From positions 1 through 7,117 of the forward strand of contig JAPPHW010000074.1 in the NCBI GenBank assembly GCA_028820945.1: a DNA stretch of 7,117 bases, read 5' to 3'. This stretch comes from Defluviicoccus sp. (lineage in GTDB: Bacteria; Pseudomonadota; Alphaproteobacteria; MPNO01). Made by a program: the position numbers and the translations under genes. Position 1 is the stretch's first letter, and each line of letters starts with the position of its first letter. This document shows, in pieces, positions 1-6,054 of the stretch. The notes below the pieces were generated by a model. The model had not been told where the DNA came from and ran no database searches. It saw nothing but the letters and a program-made list of their open reading frames with translations.

Positions 1-83
1 TGCCGCGCGTTCGGAAACCGTTAGCGCCCGCTTCCCCAGCCGGTTTAACATCCCGTCGTCCACCAACCTGCCGGAGATCGACG

Positions 84-953
84 ATGCAGCCGAGCCGCAC
101 CGGGCCTTTCCCGTATATCCCCATCAACCGCCGGCCGAAGCTCTCCTGGCCCGGCGGCGCCCGGCTCGCGGTCTGGGTGATACCGAACATCGAGATATTC
201 CCGCTCAACGAGCCGGTGCCGACCGGCACCGGGATGGCGCCCGATATCATCAACTGGGCGCCCAGGGATTACGGCGCCAGGGTCGGCGTGTTCCGCATCA
301 TGGAAGTGCTGGAACGCCACGGCGTGCGCGGCACCGTGGCGTTGAACAGCGAGGTTTGCGACGACTACCCCCAGATAATCGAGGACGCGAAGGCGCTCGA
401 GTGGGAGTTCATGGGGCACAACGAAAGCAACTCCCGCTACCTCCACCTCATGGAGCCCGAAGCCGAGCGCGAGACGGTGAGGCGCGTCTTCGACCGGATC
501 GAAGAGGCGACCGGCTCCCGGCCGCGCGGCTGGCTGTCGTCCGGATTGCAGGAGAGCTGGCACACCCTCGATTACCTGATCGACAACGGCGCGGACTATG
601 TCGCCGACTGGATCAACGACGACCAGCCCTACCGGATGGACGTCGACGGCCGCCCGATCTGCTCGATCCCCTATTCCGGCGAGATCAACGACCTGCCCGC
701 GATGATCCGCATGGGGCGCACCGCCGAGGAGTTCGAGACCATGATCAAGCGCCAGTTCGACGTGCTCTACCGCGAGGGCGCCGAATCGGGCCGGGTCATG
801 GCGATCTGCCTCCACCCGTTCGTCATCGGCATGCCGCACCGTATCGGAGCGCTCGACGGCGGGCTCGAATATATCCGCGCCCACGAGGGCGTGTGGCTCG
901 CCACCGGTTCGGAGATCGTCGACCACTACCTTTCGACCGTTCCCGCGAGCTGA
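84..953 (+). CDS. NodB/PuuE-fold hydrolase (polysaccharide deacetylase family, allantoinase-like branch)
   Basis: The 289-residue product resembles the polysaccharide-deacetylase (NodB homology) superfamily, on the branch that includes PuuE-type cyclic-amide hydrolases rather than true chitin or peptidoglycan deacetylases. Visible landmarks are the first strand, VWVIPNIEIF (residues 30-39), then YGARVGVFRIMEVLERHGV (63-81), the conserved GH at 111-112 in MGHNESN, and a late LHPF strand (243-246). The usual metal triad is not intact: the TFDD-type aspartate position reads NIE, and the HxxxH motif keeps only its first histidine. No signal peptide is seen, so it is probably cytoplasmic. The ATG at 84 has GGAG 7 bases upstream, and no other start codon lies upstream in frame. 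It is followed 16 bases later by anmK, so the two are probably co-transcribed. The fold assignment is good; the substrate is unknown. Confidence 0.85.
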   Translation: MQPSRTGPFPYIPINRRPKLSWPGGARLAVWVIPNIEIFPLNEPVPTGTGMAPDIINWAPRDYGARVGVFRIMEVLERHGVRGTVALNSEVCDDYPQIIEDAKALEWEFMGHNESNSRYLHLMEPEAERETVRRVFDRIEEATGSRPRGWLSSGLQESWHTLDYLIDNGADYVADWINDDQPYRMDVDGRPICSIPYSGEINDLPAMIRMGRTAEEFETMIKRQFDVLYREGAESGRVMAICLHPFVIGMPHRIGALDGGLEYIRAHEGVWLATGSEIVDHYLSTVPAS

Positions 954-969
954 CCGCCGGGGTGCGGCC

Positions 970-2049
970 ATGGCCGGTCGGGAAGGCCCCGCCTGGGTCG
1001 TGGGGCTGATGAGCGGCACGTCGCTCGACGGCATCGACACGGCGTTGATCGAGACCGATGGCGAGACGGTCAGTGCCTTCGGGCCGTTCGCCACCTTTCC
1101 CTATCCCGCGGATTTCCGCGTCCGCCTCGCCGAGTCGCTCGGCCGGCCGTCCGGCCACGAGACGGTCGAGGCGGAACTCACCCGGCGCCACGCCGAGACC
1201 GTCCGCGAGCTCCTTTCGCGGCTTCCCGCCGGGCATCCCGCGCCGGAACTGGTGGGCTTTCACGGTCACACCGTCGACCACCGGCCGGACGAAGGGGTAA
1301 CGGTACAGATCGGCGACGGCGGGGCGCTTGCGCGCTCACTCGGTATCCCGGTGGTAAACGATTTCCGCGGCGCGGACGTTGCAGCGGGCGGGCAGGGGGC
1401 GCCGCTCGCGCCGCTCTACCACATGGCGCTGCTGGACGATGTCGATCTTCCCGTTGCGGTGCTCAACCTGGGCGGCATGGCGAACCTGACCTGGATTGCC
1501 CGCGGTCGCCCGCCCATCGCCTTCGATACCGGTCCCGGCAACGCGCTGATCGACCGATGGGTCGAACGCCACACCGGACGGCCGTTCGACGACGGCGGCA
1601 CGCTCGCGGCGAGCGGGACCGTGTCGCAGGATGTCGTCGCGGGCTACCTGGCCGATCCCTTCTTCGAGCGCCCGCCGCCCAAATCGGTCGACCGGCTCGA
1701 TTTCTCCCTCGACGGCGCCGCCGGGCTCTCCGTCGAGGACGGCGCGGCGACGCTGGTCGAGGTCACTGCCGCCGCGGCGGTGCAAACGGTCGCGCACCTG
1801 CCCGAGGCGCCCGCGCGCTGGTACGTCACCGGCGGAGGGCGCCGCAACCGGTTCATGATGGCGCGCCTTTCCGCGCGGCTGGGCGTTCCCTGCGATCCGG
1901 TCGAGGCGCTCGGCTGGCAGGGCGACGCGCTGGAGGCTCAGGCCTTCGCCTACCTCGCCATGCGTAGCCGCCGCGGACTGCCGCTCAGCCTGCCCACGAC
2001 CACCGGCGTGGCCAGGCCGACCGCGGGCGGCAGGTTGCATTTGCCCTGA
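970..2049 (+). CDS. anmK: anhydro-N-acetylmuramic acid kinase
   Basis: AnmK uses ATP and water to open and phosphorylate 1,6-anhydro-MurNAc, giving MurNAc-6-phosphate, in cytoplasmic recycling of cell-wall fragments. The 359-residue protein has the family signatures in order: GLMSGTSLDGID (12-23, phosphate-binding loop), GFHGHTVDHRP (96-106), VVNDFRGADVAAGGQGAPL (128-146, the region holding the catalytic aspartate), NLGGMANLTWI (166-176), FDTGPGNALID (185-195), TGGG (287-290) and EAQAFAYLA (322-330). Length is normal for the short form of the family. The HGHT motif has His where I recall HGQT as more usual. The start at 970 is preceded by a GGGGTG-like ribosome site and the N-terminal motif falls at the expected place. 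It lies 16 bases after the NodB-fold gene. No murQ is seen in the window, so the next recycling step must be encoded elsewhere or run by another route. Confidence 0.96.
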   Translation: MAGREGPAWVVGLMSGTSLDGIDTALIETDGETVSAFGPFATFPYPADFRVRLAESLGRPSGHETVEAELTRRHAETVRELLSRLPAGHPAPELVGFHGHTVDHRPDEGVTVQIGDGGALARSLGIPVVNDFRGADVAAGGQGAPLAPLYHMALLDDVDLPVAVLNLGGMANLTWIARGRPPIAFDTGPGNALIDRWVERHTGRPFDDGGTLAASGTVSQDVVAGYLADPFFERPPPKSVDRLDFSLDGAAGLSVEDGAATLVEVTAAAAVQTVAHLPEAPARWYVTGGGRRNRFMMARLSARLGVPCDPVEALGWQGDALEAQAFAYLAMRSRRGLPLSLPTTTGVARPTAGGRLHLP

Positions 2050-2156
2050 TCCGGACTTCCCGCGAGGCAACGATCCGCCGCGAACCCCGTCTTTCGCACG
2101 TCATGGTCGGCGGAGGGGGATCGGCCGGAAACGCTTCAATCAACAACGGACAGGCT
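2050..2156. other. Convergent intergenic gap between anmK and the AbrB-type gene
   Basis: This 107-base stretch separates two genes that end facing each other. It holds no credible open frame and no clear factor-independent terminator. The best pairing is CCGCCG at 2075-2080 with CGGCGG at 2108-2113, with a long loop and no T-run, so it is weak. There is no room on the minus strand for a toxin gene downstream of the AbrB-type gene before anmK begins. Confidence 0.7.
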
Positions 2157-2477
2157 TTAGCGTCCGGTCTCCCGGCGCCGGTCCTCGATCAGCGAGTCCG
2201 ACAGGCTGACATCGCCGGGGATTGTTTCGGACACGATGCGCTGCGCCATGCGGAGGGCCGCCGAAGCGCTTGTGAGTTGGACGACGCCGTCGCCGTCGAT
2301 CATCGCGACCAGCGTATCGCCTTCTCCCGTTTCCATCGCATCGCGAAACGCCGCCGGGAGCGCGATGCGGCCACCGGGACCGATCTTCACCTCCACCCGG
2401 TGGTCCTTGTGTGTGCAGTCCCGGTTCGCGCCTGCTGTAGGTCGAGGGTTCCTCACCCTTTTGCTGGGTTCGTTCAT
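2157..2477 (-). CDS. AbrB/MazE/SpoVT-type DNA-binding protein, without a visible toxin partner
   Basis: The 106-residue protein carries a swapped-hairpin AbrB-type domain at about residues 27-70: VEVKIGPGGRIALPAAFRDAM, then GDTLVAMIDGDGVVQL. The tail SLSDSLIEDRRRETGR (91-106) resembles the toxin-binding tails of VapB/MazE-type antitoxins. A basic, probably disordered stretch of about 25 residues precedes the domain. The start at 2477 overlaps the hydrolase stop as ATGA, with GGGGAAG just upstream, so the two genes are probably translationally coupled. Antitoxins of this type normally precede a PIN or MazF toxin, but only 107 bases remain before the convergent end of anmK. It may be an orphan antitoxin, or a transcription regulator of its own operon. 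The domain call is firm; the role is inference. Confidence 0.85.
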   Translation of the reverse strand: MNEPSKRVRNPRPTAGANRDCTHKDHRVEVKIGPGGRIALPAAFRDAMETGEGDTLVAMIDGDGVVQLTSASAALRMAQRIVSETIPGDVSLSDSLIEDRRRETGR

Positions 2478-3130
2478 TCTTCCCCGTCCTCGAGCACGAA
2501 ATGTTCGTCGAGATAGTCGTCTATGTGCCCGGTCAGCACGTCGAGATGCTCGTTGAAGAAGTGGTCGGCGCCCTTGATCACCCGGTAGTCGATGGTCACG
2601 CCGCGCTGGTTTGAGAGGTGTTCTGCGAGCTGCGCGACCGAGTCTTCCGGCACCTGCTGGTCGGCATCGCCATGCACGAAGAGGCCCGAGCACGGGCAGG
2701 GCGCCAGGAAGGTGAAATCGTACAGGCTCGCCGGGGGCGCGATGGAGATGAAGCTGGTGATCTCCGGCCGTCTCATCAACAGCTGCATGCCGATCCACGC
2801 GCCGAACGAAAACCCGCCGATCCAGCACTGCGGCGCGTCCGGGTTGCAGGATTGCAGCCAGTCGAGCGCCGCCGCCGCGTCGCTCAGCTCGCCCAGCCCC
2901 TCGTCATAGACGCCGCGCGACCGCCCGACTCCCCGGAAGTTGAACCGGAGCGCCGAAAAGCCCCGTTTGGTGAAGGCCTGGTAGGCCTGGAACACCACCC
3001 GGTTGTTCATCGTTCCGCCGTATTGCGGGTGCGGGTGCAGCAGGATCGCGATCGGCGCGTTGGCGAGCTTGCTATGGTGATAGCGGCCTTCGAGCCGTCC
3101 CTCGGGGCCGTTGAAAATGACCTCGGGCAT
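2474..3130 (-). CDS. alpha/beta-hydrolase (COG2945-like, dienelactone-hydrolase superfamily)
   Basis: The protein is 218 residues when started at the ATG at 3130. The catalytic triad of a serine hydrolase can be read: nucleophile Ser108 in GFSFG (106-110), Asp157 in HGDADQQVP (153-161) and His190 in GADHFF (187-192). The N-terminal strand with HPHPQYGGTMNN (32-43) and the NFRGVGRSRG turn (64-73) fit a small soluble hydrolase family often annotated only as alpha/beta hydrolase. The frame stays open to 3334, but the extra residues are arginine- and alanine-rich intergenic translation. The chosen start has an AAGGGGGGA ribosome site and the family-like opening MPEVIFNGPEGRLEG. It overlaps the AbrB-type gene by ATGA at its 3' end and is divergent from the desulfurase operon. 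The substrate is unknown. Confidence 0.93.
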   Translation of the reverse strand: MPEVIFNGPEGRLEGRYHHSKLANAPIAILLHPHPQYGGTMNNRVVFQAYQAFTKRGFSALRFNFRGVGRSRGVYDEGLGELSDAAAALDWLQSCNPDAPQCWIGGFSFGAWIGMQLLMRRPEITSFISIAPPASLYDFTFLAPCPCSGLFVHGDADQQVPEDSVAQLAEHLSNQRGVTIDYRVIKGADHFFNEHLDVLTGHIDDYLDEHFVLEDGEE

Positions 3131-3175
3131 GGCCGGAAATCCCCCCTTGCCGCGAAACCGACGGAAAGCCCGTGC

Positions 3176-3227
3176 GGTTGACAGGTCGGGACGCGCAACT
3201 AGGGTTGCGGCGCCGCGGGTTGACAGG
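3176..3227 (+). repeat. Direct repeat pair GGTTGACAGG flanking an inverted repeat
   Basis: Two exact copies of a 10-bp sequence begin 42 bases apart, about four turns of B-form DNA. The 16-bp palindrome CGCAAC-TAGG-GTTGCG (3194-3209) has its centre at 3201.5, exactly midway between the copy centres at 3180.5 and 3222.5. Each copy contains a perfect TTGACA. The set could be tandem promoters with an operator, but no regulator is identified and chance is possible in GC-rich DNA. Confidence 0.5.
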
Positions 3228-3248
3228 CTGGCGCGGGCGGCGGATGAC
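3220..3248 (+). promoter_or_regulatory. Candidate sigma-70-type promoter for the desulfurase-ferredoxin-mnmA operon
   Basis: A perfect -35 hexamer TTGACA (3220-3225) is followed, after 17 bases, by GATGAC (3243-3248), a 3-of-6 match to TATAAT. Transcription would begin near 3255, leaving a leader of about 78 bases before the ATG at 3333. A second TTGACA at 3178-3183 followed by TAGGGT (3200-3205, 16-base spacing) could be an upstream tandem promoter. Both -10 boxes are weak, so this is a prediction only. Confidence 0.35.
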
Positions 3249-3269
3249 GGGCCCGCGAAAGCGTCGGCG

Positions 3270-3301
3270 TTTATAGCACAGCGGCGGCGGCGGACTCCAA
3301 G
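3270..3301 (-). promoter_or_regulatory. Candidate promoter for the hydrolase/AbrB pair
   Basis: On the minus strand TATAAA (3275 to 3270) is a 5-of-6 match to the -10 consensus and is the only such AT-rich element in the gap. A poor -35, CTTGGA (3301 to 3296), lies upstream with a spacing longer than ideal. Transcription would begin near 3263, with a leader of roughly 130 bases. If real, it would overlap the leader region of the divergent operon. Confidence 0.3.
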
Positions 3302-3332
3302 CCTGTCGCGGCGCGGCCACGGAAGACGAGCC

Positions 3333-4445
3333 ATGAGCTCCAGGGTCTATCTGGACTACAACGCCAGCGCGCCGGTCTGGCCGGAAGCGGCAGACGCCGT
3401 GGACGAAGCCTTGCGCGCCGGCGCCAACGCGTCGTCCATCCACGCCCCGGGCCGGGCCGCGCGCGCGCGGATCGAGGACGCGCGGGAGTCGGTCGCCCGG
3501 CTCGTCGGGGCAGATTCCGCCGGGATCGTCTTCACCGGTGGCGGTACCGAGGCCAACAATCAGGCGGTCCGGTGCTCGGGCGCGGAGCGGGTGCTGGTCT
3601 CCGCGATCGAGCACGAGTCCGTGTTGTCGGCCGACGCGGAGGCCGAAATCCTGCCCGTCACCCCAGGAGGCGCGGTAGATTTGGAGGCGCTGGACCGCGC
3701 GCTCGCCGCGGATACACGCCCGGCCCTGGTCGCGGTCATGCTCGCCAACAACGAAACCGGCGTCATCCAGCCGTTGGCCCAAGTCGCGGAGATCGCCCGC
3801 CGCCGCGGCGCCCGTGTCCATTGCGACGCGGTGCAGGCGGCCGGCAAGATCCCGGTCGACGTGGCGTCGCTGGGCGCGGACAGTTACGCCCTGTCCGCCC
3901 ACAAGATGGGCGGGCCGCAAGGTGTGGGCGCGCTGGCCCTGCGCAATCCGGACACGGTCGGACGGCTGGTCCACGGCGGCGGGCAGGAGCGCGGTCGCCG
4001 CGCCGGTACCGAGAACGTCGCGGGCATCGCCGGTTTCGGACGCGCGGCTGAAATCGTGGGAGAGAGGCTGGCGGATTTCGTCGGACTGGCGGCTCTCCGC
4101 GACGGGATGGAATCGGAAATCCGCGCGGTCGAACCCGAGGCATGGATTGTCGGTACCGATGCGCCGCGGCTTCCGAACACTTCGATGATGGTCATGCCGG
4201 GCTGCGAGAGCGCGGCACAGGTTATCGCCATGGACCTCGACGGCATAGCGGTGAGTGCCGGCTCGGCGTGCTCGTCCGGGCGGGTCCAGCTTCCCTACGT
4301 CCTCGACGCGATGGGCGTGGAGGAGGCCGCGGCGATGTGCGCGCTCAGGGTCAGCCTCGGTTGGCGGACGACTTCGAACGAGATCGACCGTTTCGTCGCA
4401 TCCTGGGCGGGTCTCAGACGACGCACCGACCGGCGCGTCGCCTGA
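3333..4445 (+). CDS. cysteine desulfurase (NifS/IscS-like, class V aminotransferase fold)
   Basis: This PLP enzyme takes sulfur from L-cysteine as an enzyme-bound persulfide, releasing alanine. The 370-residue product shows the family motifs in order: YLDYNASAPV (6-15), SSIHAPGR (34-41), FTGGGTEANN (67-76), IEHESVL (92-98), ANNETGVIQP (138-147), HCDAVQAAGK (163-172), the PLP lysine Lys191 in SAHKMGGPQG, RRAGTEN (222-228), and the persulfide-forming Cys313 in SAGSACSSG (308-316). The ATG at 3333 is chosen because GGAAGACGAG precedes it and the protein then begins just before YLDYNA. An upstream in-frame ATG at 3111 would add 74 residues of unfamily-like, arginine-rich sequence overlapping the hydrolase start. 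The ferredoxin and mnmA follow closely, so this copy probably supplies sulfur for tRNA thiolation, like the Bacillus YrvO-MnmA pairing. A general Fe-S assembly role is also possible, but no scaffold gene is present here. Confidence 0.94.
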   Translation: MSSRVYLDYNASAPVWPEAADAVDEALRAGANASSIHAPGRAARARIEDARESVARLVGADSAGIVFTGGGTEANNQAVRCSGAERVLVSAIEHESVLSADAEAEILPVTPGGAVDLEALDRALAADTRPALVAVMLANNETGVIQPLAQVAEIARRRGARVHCDAVQAAGKIPVDVASLGADSYALSAHKMGGPQGVGALALRNPDTVGRLVHGGGQERGRRAGTENVAGIAGFGRAAEIVGERLADFVGLAALRDGMESEIRAVEPEAWIVGTDAPRLPNTSMMVMPGCESAAQVIAMDLDGIAVSAGSACSSGRVQLPYVLDAMGVEEAAAMCALRVSLGWRTTSNEIDRFVASWAGLRRRTDRRVA

Positions 4446-4456
4446 GGGGCTTGCCG

Positions 4457-4789
4457 ATGCCCCGCGTCGTATTCATATCCGCGGATGGGGCGCGTCGCGA
4501 CGTCGACGCCGAGGCCGGACGGTCGGTGCTGGAGATCGCCTGGGAACACGGGATCGAGGTGGAGGGCGCCTGCGAGGGCTCGATGGCGTGTTCGACATGC
4601 CATGTGATCCTGAACGATGCCGATTACGACCGGCTGCCCCCTTCCAGCGAGGACGAGGAGGACATGCTGGACCTGGCGTGGGGCGTGACGCCCAATTCGC
4701 GCCTCGGCTGCCAGATCCTGCTTACCGAAGCGCTCGACGGTATGGAATTCAACCTGCCGTCCGAGACCGTCAATCACATGGACGACTGA
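4457..4789 (+). CDS. [2Fe-2S] ferredoxin, adrenodoxin/ISC-Fdx type
   Basis: This 110-residue soluble electron carrier has cluster ligands Cys39, Cys45, Cys48 and Cys85, spaced C-x5-C-x2-C-x36-C, the pattern of adrenodoxin, putidaredoxin and bacterial ISC ferredoxins. Motifs include EGACEGSMACSTCHV (37-49), the acidic EDEEDMLDLAWG (65-76) that in this family contacts partners, and SRLGCQI (81-87). GAGGGG lies 7 bases before the ATG, starting inside the desulfurase stop codon, and the two genes are separated by only 11 bases. The mnmA start follows 9 bases after the stop. Ferredoxins of this type supply electrons for Fe-S cluster assembly or to P450 systems. Here the neighbours point to sulfur or Fe-S chemistry. 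The desulfurase partner and the direction of electron flow are inference. Confidence 0.94.
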   Translation: MPRVVFISADGARRDVDAEAGRSVLEIAWEHGIEVEGACEGSMACSTCHVILNDADYDRLPPSSEDEEDMLDLAWGVTPNSRLGCQILLTEALDGMEFNLPSETVNHMDD

Positions 4790-4798
4790 GACGCCGCC

Positions 4799-5923
4799 AT
4801 GACCTCGCTCGACATCGACAAGCCGCGCGGCGATACCCGCGTCGTGGTCGCCATGTCGGGCGGCGTCGACAGCGCGGTGACCGCGGCCCTCGTCGCCGAG
4901 GCGGGCTACGAGGCGATCGGAGTCACCCTCCAGCTCTACGACGACGGGGCGGCGTCGGCGCGCAAGGGGGCGTGCTGCGCGGGGCAGGACATCTACGACG
5001 CGCGCCGGGTGGCCGACGCGCTCGGCATCCCCCACTACGTGCTCGACTACCGGACGCGGTTCCGCGAGAGCGTGATGAAGCCCTTCGCCGATTCCTATGT
5101 CGCCGGCGAGACGCCCATCCCCTGCGTTACCTGCAACCGGACGGTCAAGTTTCGCGACCTGATGGGGCTCGCCCGCGACCTCGGCGCCGATGCGCTGGCG
5201 ACCGGCCATTATGTGCGCCGCCTGCCGGGACCCGACGGGCCAGAGCTCCACCGCGCCGTCGATGACGACCGCGACCAGAGCTATTTCCTGTTCGCGACCA
5301 CCCGCAATCAGTTGGACTATCTGCGTTTTCCACTCGGCGGGATGGCCAAGGACGCGGTCCGCCGGGAGGCCGAGCGACTCGCCCTGCCGGTGGCCGACAA
5401 GCCGGACAGCCAGGATATCTGCTTCGTGCCGAACGGCGGGTACGCGCGCGTCGTCGAACGCCTCCGCCCCGGCGCGGCGGAGCCGGGCGAGATCGTCGAC
5501 CTCGACGGCAGGCGTCTCGGCGGCCACGACGGGACGATCGGTTTCACCGTCGGACAGCGCCGCGGGCTCAAGGTCGGAGGCACCGGCGAGCCGCTCTATG
5601 TGATCCGCACCGAGCCCGAGGCGCGTCGCGTCGTGGTCGGACCGCGCGCCGCGCTCGCCCGAAGCGAGATCGCGGTCGGCGGCCTCAACTGGCTCGGCGG
5701 CGCCAAACCGCCCTGCCGCCCGATCCCGGTGGGGGCGAAGATCCGCTCCATGCGTCCGCCGGTGGCCGCCATGCTCAGCGCCTCGGCCGACGGCACCGCC
5801 ACGGTCGCGCTGGATGCGCCGGAGCACGGCGTCGCCCCCGGCCAGGCCTGTGTTCTCTATGACGGGGACCGCGTGCTGGGCGGCGGCTGGATCCGCCGCG
5901 CGCCGGCCGCCGTTCGTCCTTGA
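4799..5923 (+). CDS. mnmA: tRNA-specific 2-thiouridylase MnmA
   Basis: MnmA adenylates and thiolates the wobble uridine (U34) of tRNA-Lys, tRNA-Glu and tRNA-Gln, using ATP and persulfide sulfur. The 374-residue product has the PP-loop SGGVDS (20-25), [10 protein letters not shown] (57-64), the active-site loop PCVTCN (108-113), GHYVRR (136-141), DSQDICFV (203-210) and GQRRGL (252-257). By alignment from memory, Cys112 and Cys208 correspond to the E. coli catalytic pair Cys102 and Cys199. Cys109 is an extra cysteine that E. coli lacks at that place. The opening [13 protein letters not shown] preceded by about 12 residues is typical of alphaproteobacterial MnmA and supports the ATG at 4799, although the ribosome site is weak (GAGACG overlapping the ferredoxin stop), suggesting coupling. 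Its stop codon overlaps the -35 box proposed for the following tRNA. Confidence 0.97.
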   Translation: MTSLDIDKPRGDTRVVVAMSGGVDSAVTAALVAEAGYEAIGVTLQLYDDGAASARKGACCAGQDIYDARRVADALGIPHYVLDYRTRFRESVMKPFADSYVAGETPIPCVTCNRTVKFRDLMGLARDLGADALATGHYVRRLPGPDGPELHRAVDDDRDQSYFLFATTRNQLDYLRFPLGGMAKDAVRREAERLALPVADKPDSQDICFVPNGGYARVVERLRPGAAEPGEIVDLDGRRLGGHDGTIGFTVGQRRGLKVGGTGEPLYVIRTEPEARRVVVGPRAALARSEIAVGGLNWLGGAKPPCRPIPVGAKIRSMRPPVAAMLSASADGTATVALDAPEHGVAPGQACVLYDGDRVLGGGWIRRAPAAVRP

Positions 5924-5948
5924 CTCCTCTTGGGGCCGGTCGTAAAGC
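5920..5948 (+). promoter_or_regulatory. Candidate tRNA-Met promoter overlapping the mnmA stop
   Basis: TTGACT (5920-5925, 5 of 6 to the -35 consensus) is followed after exactly 17 bases by TAAAGC (5943-5948, a 3-of-6 -10 match). A start near 5955 would leave about 7 bases before the first tRNA base, and a GC-rich stretch follows the -10, as in stable-RNA promoters. The TGA of mnmA (5921-5923) lies inside the -35 box. Read-through from mnmA is an alternative or additional source of tRNA. Confidence 0.45.
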
Positions 5949-5961
5949 CTCCCCTTCCGGT

Positions 5962-6037
5962 GGCGGAGTAGCTCAGTTGGTAGAGCAGCGGAATCATAAT
6001 CCGTGGGTCGCTGGTTCGAGTCCGGCCTCCGCTACCA
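5962..6037 (+). tRNA. tRNA-Met (anticodon CAT), elongator type
   Basis: A complete 76-base cloverleaf can be folded by eye. The acceptor stem is GGCGGAG (5962-5968) with CTCCGCT (6027-6033), including a G1-U72 wobble. The D stem is GCTC/GAGC (5971-5974, 5983-5986). The anticodon stem is GCGGA/TCCGT (5988-5992, 6000-6004) around loop ATCATAA with anticodon CAT at 5995-5997. The variable loop is GGGTC. The T stem is GCTGG/CCGGC with loop TTCGAGT (6015-6021). Discriminator A and an encoded CCA follow (6034-6037). The G1-U72 pair and anticodon arm resemble the alphaproteobacterial elongator tRNA-Met as I recall it; the initiator has an unpaired C1. A tRNA-Ile2 with lysidine at C34 also reads CAT and is not fully excluded. 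Confidence 0.96.
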
Positions 6038-6054
6038 ATCTTTCCCGCCCCTAG

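Larger units (their letters stand above)
3131..3332. promoter_or_regulatory. Divergent intergenic control region
   Basis: This 202-base region separates the hydrolase (minus) from the desulfurase operon (plus) and must supply promoters for both. It contains an exact 10-bp direct repeat, GGTTGACAGG, at 3176-3185 and 3218-3227, and the inverted repeat CGCAAC-TAGG-GTTGCG at 3194-3209. The only AT-rich patch is TTTATAGC at 3270-3277. Open frames crossing it on both strands are low-complexity arginine-rich translations and are not treated as genes. Confidence 0.6.

Noticed and set aside
1..24. Possible C-terminal tail of an upstream plus-strand gene ending at TAG 22-24
   Set aside because: Only seven codons are visible before the stop; no family can be recognised and other frames are equally open.
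45..1094. 349-codon minus-strand open frame opposite the NodB-fold gene
   Set aside because: It is an antisense shadow in GC-rich DNA, with Asp/Arg/Val-rich low-complexity translation and no known motif.
2075..2113. Hairpin between anmK and the AbrB-type gene as a terminator
   Set aside because: The stem is about 6 bp with a loop of over 25 bases and no T-run on either strand.
2103..2556. Plus-strand open frames opposite the AbrB-type gene
   Set aside because: They are antisense to a gene with a recognisable AbrB domain and show no motif.
3111..3332. N-terminal extension of the cysteine desulfurase from an upstream ATG
   Set aside because: The added 74 residues are arginine-rich and unlike the family, overlap the hydrolase start, and the ATG at 3333 has a good ribosome site.
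3131..3334. N-terminal extension of the alpha/beta-hydrolase
   Set aside because: The added 68 residues are intergenic translation crossing the opposite gene start; the ATG at 3130 has a strong ribosome site and a family-like beginning.
4295..5827. 510-codon minus-strand open frame opposite the ferredoxin and mnmA
   Set aside because: It overlaps two genes with intact signature motifs on the plus strand; its translation is Arg/Asp/His-rich shadow sequence.
5882..5897. GGCGG...CCGCC hairpin near the end of mnmA as a terminator
   Set aside because: It lies within coding sequence, is short, and lacks a following T-run; such pairings are common at this GC content.
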